From: JAZQNF01 sp045641505
GTDB lineage: Bacteria; Bacillota; Clostridia; Lachnospirales; Bianqueaceae
Assembly (NCBI GenBank): GCA_045641505.1
Contig: JAZUHB010000116.1
Span: 1 to 9,928 of the forward strand
DNA length: 9,928 bases
Direction of reading: 5' to 3'
The notes beneath the pieces were generated by a model, which saw nothing but the letters and a program-made list of their open reading frames with translations, made no database searches and had not been told where the DNA came from. A program made the translations under genes and the position numbers. Below are positions 8,011 through 9,928 of the stretch, piece after piece (the stretch's first letter is position 1; every line of letters begins with the position of its first letter).

Positions 8011-8169
8011 TGTGCATAAGAAAAAGTTATCCACTGAATATTTGTGGATAACTTTCTTTTTCGCGAAAATGTGATAAACAATAGGGTTACGAGAAAAATT
8101 TCAAATTGTGGATAAAGTGGATAACACCCCGAAAATCCGTTGTTTTCAAGCTTTCCGGGCTGTGGATAA
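8011..8169. promoter_or_regulatory. Cluster of DnaA boxes (possible origin or DnaA-titration site)
   Basis: Six 9-mers match TTATNCACA or differ by one base. They lie at 8011-8019 (TTATGCACA, minus), 8027-8035 (TTATCCACT, plus), 8043-8051 (TTATCCACA, minus), 8107-8115 (TTATCCACA, minus), 8116-8124 (TTATCCACT, minus) and 8161-8169 (TTATCCACA, minus). The first three start 16 bp apart. Between 8052 and 8106 the DNA is AT-rich and contains the self-complementary TTTTCGCGAAAA (8058-8069), a possible unwinding element. Such density and AT-richness in GC-rich DNA is typical of DnaA-binding loci. dnaA, dnaN and rpmH are not in the window. Alternatives are a DnaA-titration cluster like those in B. 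subtilis, or DnaA control of hpf, whose promoter is 80 bp away. Confidence 0.75.
8023..8055. terminator. 12-bp inverted repeat made of two DnaA boxes; possible phosphoesterase terminator
   Basis: AAAGTTATCCAC (8023-8034) and GTGGATAACTTT (8044-8055) are exact reverse complements around a 9-base loop. On the minus strand the second arm is followed by TTCTT, so the RNA could act as an AT-rich terminator about 90 bp after the metallophosphoesterase stop; the plus strand is followed by CTTTTT as well. Because both arms are also DnaA boxes, it may be a paired protein-binding site instead. Confidence 0.4.
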
Positions 8170-9018
8170 CTTTTTCATCTCCACGCTGACGAGCTCGGGC
8201 GGAATGCATATTCTGGGTCCGCCGAGGCCGGCGCTGATGACCGTGGTCATGCCCTCCTCGCGGAAGACGCCCTTCACCCGCTTCGCGTTCCAGCCCTGAC
8301 CGGGGGCGATCAGGCCGCCGCGGCCCCAGGGCATCAGGCCGCCGTGATCGTGGCCGGAGAAGACCAGCTTCGCGCCCGCGCGCCGGTAGTAGCCGGGGCA
8401 CTCGGGCCGGTGGGCCAGCAGGATGAACCAGGGCTCGCCGAGAGCGCGCCACTGCTCCCGCACCGCCGCGAGACTGCGGAGCTCGCGCTCGTGCATCACG
8501 GTGGTCATCTCGGTGAGAGGGCATTCGGGCTTCACCCAGATGCCGCCGAGGGCGATCTCGCTGCCGCCGCGCCCGAGGGTGATCACCTCGCCGTCGAGGA
8601 CGCGGATGCCCGCTTCCCGCAGGTCGCGGAGCTCCGCCTCGAGGATCTCGGGATCGGAGCGGGTCTCGTGGTTCCCCAGGCAGAAATAGCAGGGCGCGAT
8701 GGCCGCGCAGCCCCGGAGCATCGGGACGACGGCGCTCCGCTCCTTTTCGCCGTAGTTGAGCTCCAGAAGGTCCCCGGTGATGAAGATGAGGTCGGGGCGC
8801 TCGGCCGCGACCCGGTCCAGCAACTTCTTCTGTCCCTCTCCGAAGCTACGGGCGTGCAGATCCGACAGCTGCACGATCCGGCAGCCGTCGAAGCCCGCGG
8901 GCAGGTCCGCGAGCCCCAGCGTGAAGCGGCGGACGACCGGGGTCTTCCGCCCGAAGGTTCGGGCATTGAACTCCACCAGCGCGGTCAGGATCTTGCGGAC
9001 GGGATGACGTTTATCCAT
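8146..9018 (-). CDS. Calcineurin-like metallophosphoesterase (YkuE/YaeI type)
   Basis: A 290-residue dinuclear metal-dependent phosphoesterase. Its metal ligands follow the family order: LSDLHAR (D53, H55), TGDLLE (D83), LGNHET (N116, H117), LLAHRPE (H203) and SGHDHGG (H223, H225). The GHxHGG ending resembles B. subtilis YkuE and E. coli YaeI, which act on phospholipid or UDP-lipid phosphodiesters, but the substrate here is unknown. Unlike YkuE it has no export signal, so it is probably cytoplasmic or peripheral. The ATG at 9018 is chosen over 9066 because GGAGG lies 6 nt upstream of it. A strong promoter sits about 100 bp upstream and the gene is transcribed alone, divergent from the lipoprotein gene. 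Its last codons include TTA TCC ACA, a perfect DnaA box. Confidence 0.92.
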   Translation of the reverse strand: MDKRHPVRKILTALVEFNARTFGRKTPVVRRFTLGLADLPAGFDGCRIVQLSDLHARSFGEGQKKLLDRVAAERPDLIFITGDLLELNYGEKERSAVVPMLRGCAAIAPCYFCLGNHETRSDPEILEAELRDLREAGIRVLDGEVITLGRGGSEIALGGIWVKPECPLTEMTTVMHERELRSLAAVREQWRALGEPWFILLAHRPECPGYYRRAGAKLVFSGHDHGGLMPWGRGGLIAPGQGWNAKRVKGVFREEGMTTVISAGLGGPRICIPPELVSVEMKKLSTARKA

Positions 9019-9112
9019 GGGCTTCCTCCGGAATCGGGGCAGGCAGCAGCGCCCCGAAATGAGCAAAGACAGGCGGCGCGGACGCCGCGGGAACGTTCTT
9101 GCTGATGTCTCT

Positions 9113-9141
9113 ATTATAAAAGACCGGCGGACTTTTGTAAA
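9113..9141 (-). promoter_or_regulatory. Sigma-A promoter of the metallophosphoesterase gene
   Basis: On the minus strand TTTACA (9141-9136), 17 bp and TATAAT (9118-9113) form a near-consensus promoter. The start would be near 9106, giving a leader of about 88 nt that contains a GCGGCG/CGCCGC hairpin (9073-9088). Inverted 7-mers CGGCGGA (9125-9131) and TCCGCCG (9162-9168) flank the -35 and could be an operator, but this is weak. No clear plus-strand promoter for the divergent lipoprotein gene is visible in 9142-9238. Confidence 0.8.
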
Positions 9142-9238
9142 CCGAAGCGAAATTTTCTGTTTCCGCCGTTACCTTTTCCGTGCCCCGCCACATAGAGTTA
9201 TCGAAACACAGCGATGCTTACGAACCCGAAGAAAGGAT

Positions 9239-9832
9239 ATGACCACGAAAAGATTACTTGCTATAGCCATGATTCTCGCGCTGGCCTGCGCCTGCGTCTG
9301 CTGCGGCCCCGAAAAGAAGGAGCCCGATGTCACCCTGAACCCCTCCGCCGAGGAGCCTGACGTCCAGAGCCTCTCCGACGGGGATCCCGCCGTCGTCCCC
9401 GGCAACGTTGATTATTACAACCTCGAAATCCGGATTGCGGAATGCCTCTCGAACGCCACCGGCATCTGCACGGCAAGATTCCTGCTCGCCGCGACCGCCG
9501 GCGAGTTCACGAACTTCGTCTTCGCGGTGGATACCGTGTACCGCGGCGCGTTCCCGGCCGGCACGGTGACCGTCACCGTCGAGAACCGCTTCGACTATGT
9601 GCAGAAATATGCCAGCCTGACCGCGAACGAAAGAGTGCTGCTCGTTCTGGAGCCGGAGACCGGCATTCCCGATGACCCGAACGCTCTGCGCCCCGTCTGC
9701 GAATGCTTCATCCCCCTGGACCGCTTCCTCGCGGAAGGTTCCGACGTCTTAGACTCGTCCCCCCTCTTCCATGACATGTACGCCCCGACCGAAGCCGCGC
9801 TGCTGGCCCTCTGCGCCCAGTACGCCGACTGA
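9239..9832 (+). CDS. Putative lipoprotein of unknown function
   Basis: I do not recognise this 197-residue protein. It begins MTTKRLLAIAMILALACACVCC, a classic export signal: basic start, hydrophobic core and a Cys-rich cleavage region. C17 or C19 could be the lipidated residue under relaxed lipobox rules, since the strict L-x-x-C form is not met. An acidic, Pro-rich linker follows to about residue 60. The rest looks like a single beta-rich domain with VDTVYRGAFPAGTVTVTVENR and ERVLLVLEPETG, a pattern seen in secreted Clostridia proteins. It would sit on the outer face of the membrane. The ATG has GAAAGGA only 1 nt upstream, which is tight, but no better in-frame start exists; the open frame upstream to 9017 has no signal-peptide logic and overlaps the divergent promoter. 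An intrinsic terminator follows. Confidence 0.8.
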   Translation: MTTKRLLAIAMILALACACVCCGPEKKEPDVTLNPSAEEPDVQSLSDGDPAVVPGNVDYYNLEIRIAECLSNATGICTARFLLAATAGEFTNFVFAVDTVYRGAFPAGTVTVTVENRFDYVQKYASLTANERVLLVLEPETGIPDDPNALRPVCECFIPLDRFLAEGSDVLDSSPLFHDMYAPTEAALLALCAQYAD

Positions 9833-9853
9833 CGCGAGCGGGAATACCTCCCG

Positions 9854-9881
9854 GCCGCCGGTTTCCCCGGCGGCTTTTTTT
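9854..9881 (+). terminator. Intrinsic terminator of the lipoprotein gene
   Basis: GCCGCCGG (9854-9861), loop TTTCC and CCGGCGGC (9867-9874) are followed by seven T residues. It starts 21 bp after the stop codon. The remaining 9882-9928 shows no feature. Confidence 0.95.
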
Positions 9882-9928
9882 GCCCTTTTGCCGCGGTCCC
9901 CCCCCGGCCTCCCGCGGCGTCGCTTCCG

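Noticed and set aside
8070..8077. Extra DnaA box TGTGATAA in the cluster
   Set aside because: One base of the 9-mer is missing, so it was not counted.
9011..9019. Further DnaA box at the phosphoesterase start (TTATCCATG)
   Set aside because: It has two mismatches to TTATCCACA, is isolated, and is explained by the codons for the initial Met-Asp-Lys.
9017..9238. N-terminally extended lipoprotein start
   Set aside because: The extension is basic, overlaps the start and promoter of the divergent phosphoesterase gene, and would bury the signal peptide.

Overview
The window looks like a chromosomal segment of a GC-rich member of the Firmicutes, most likely a gut-type Clostridia (Oscillospirales-like). 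Four things point there: strong AGGAGG-type ribosome binding sites, TATAAT-type promoters, the Firmicutes gene order hpf - secA - prfB (as in Bacillus subtilis), and small accessory families (LURP-one/YxjI-like, DUF5684-like) that are common in Clostridia. No phage, insertion sequence, tRNA, rRNA or CRISPR is visible. The interest lies in the intergenic DNA, which is unusually rich in palindromes, repeats and DnaA boxes.

Almost everything is read right to left. From the right end, a lipoprotein gene of unknown function (9239-9832, plus strand, with its own terminator) diverges from a calcineurin-like metallophosphoesterase gene (8146-9018, minus), whose promoter lies in the shared intergenic region. 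Downstream of the phosphoesterase is a cluster of DnaA-box-like 9-mers (8011-8169). Then come hpf (ribosome hibernation factor, with promoter and terminator), a probable two-gene unit (DUF5684-like membrane protein and LURP-one-like protein, closed by a terminator), a 200-bp block of AGTTGAGTGGAA repeats, and the secA - prfB - miaB cluster.

secA (preprotein translocase ATPase), prfB (release factor 2) and miaB (tRNA methylthiotransferase) link protein export with translation termination and decoding. prfB must be read through a +1 programmed frameshift to give a complete RF2. The in-frame stop at the shift site is TAA rather than the usual TGA, which would change the logic of RF2 autoregulation. 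prfB and miaB are 18 bp apart and surely co-transcribed. secA and prfB are separated by three consecutive perfect palindromes.

The left end (1-231), just downstream of miaB, is an array of short GC-rich hairpins spaced by the heptamer AATAACG/CGTTATT. Many palindromes in this array and in the secA-prfB gap share a C(GNA)G three-base loop although their stems are unrelated. This suggests a dispersed genome-specific hairpin family. Strongest leads: the prfB TAA shift site, the DnaA-box cluster away from dnaA, the triloop hairpin family, and the AGTTGAGTGGAA repeat block upstream of secA.
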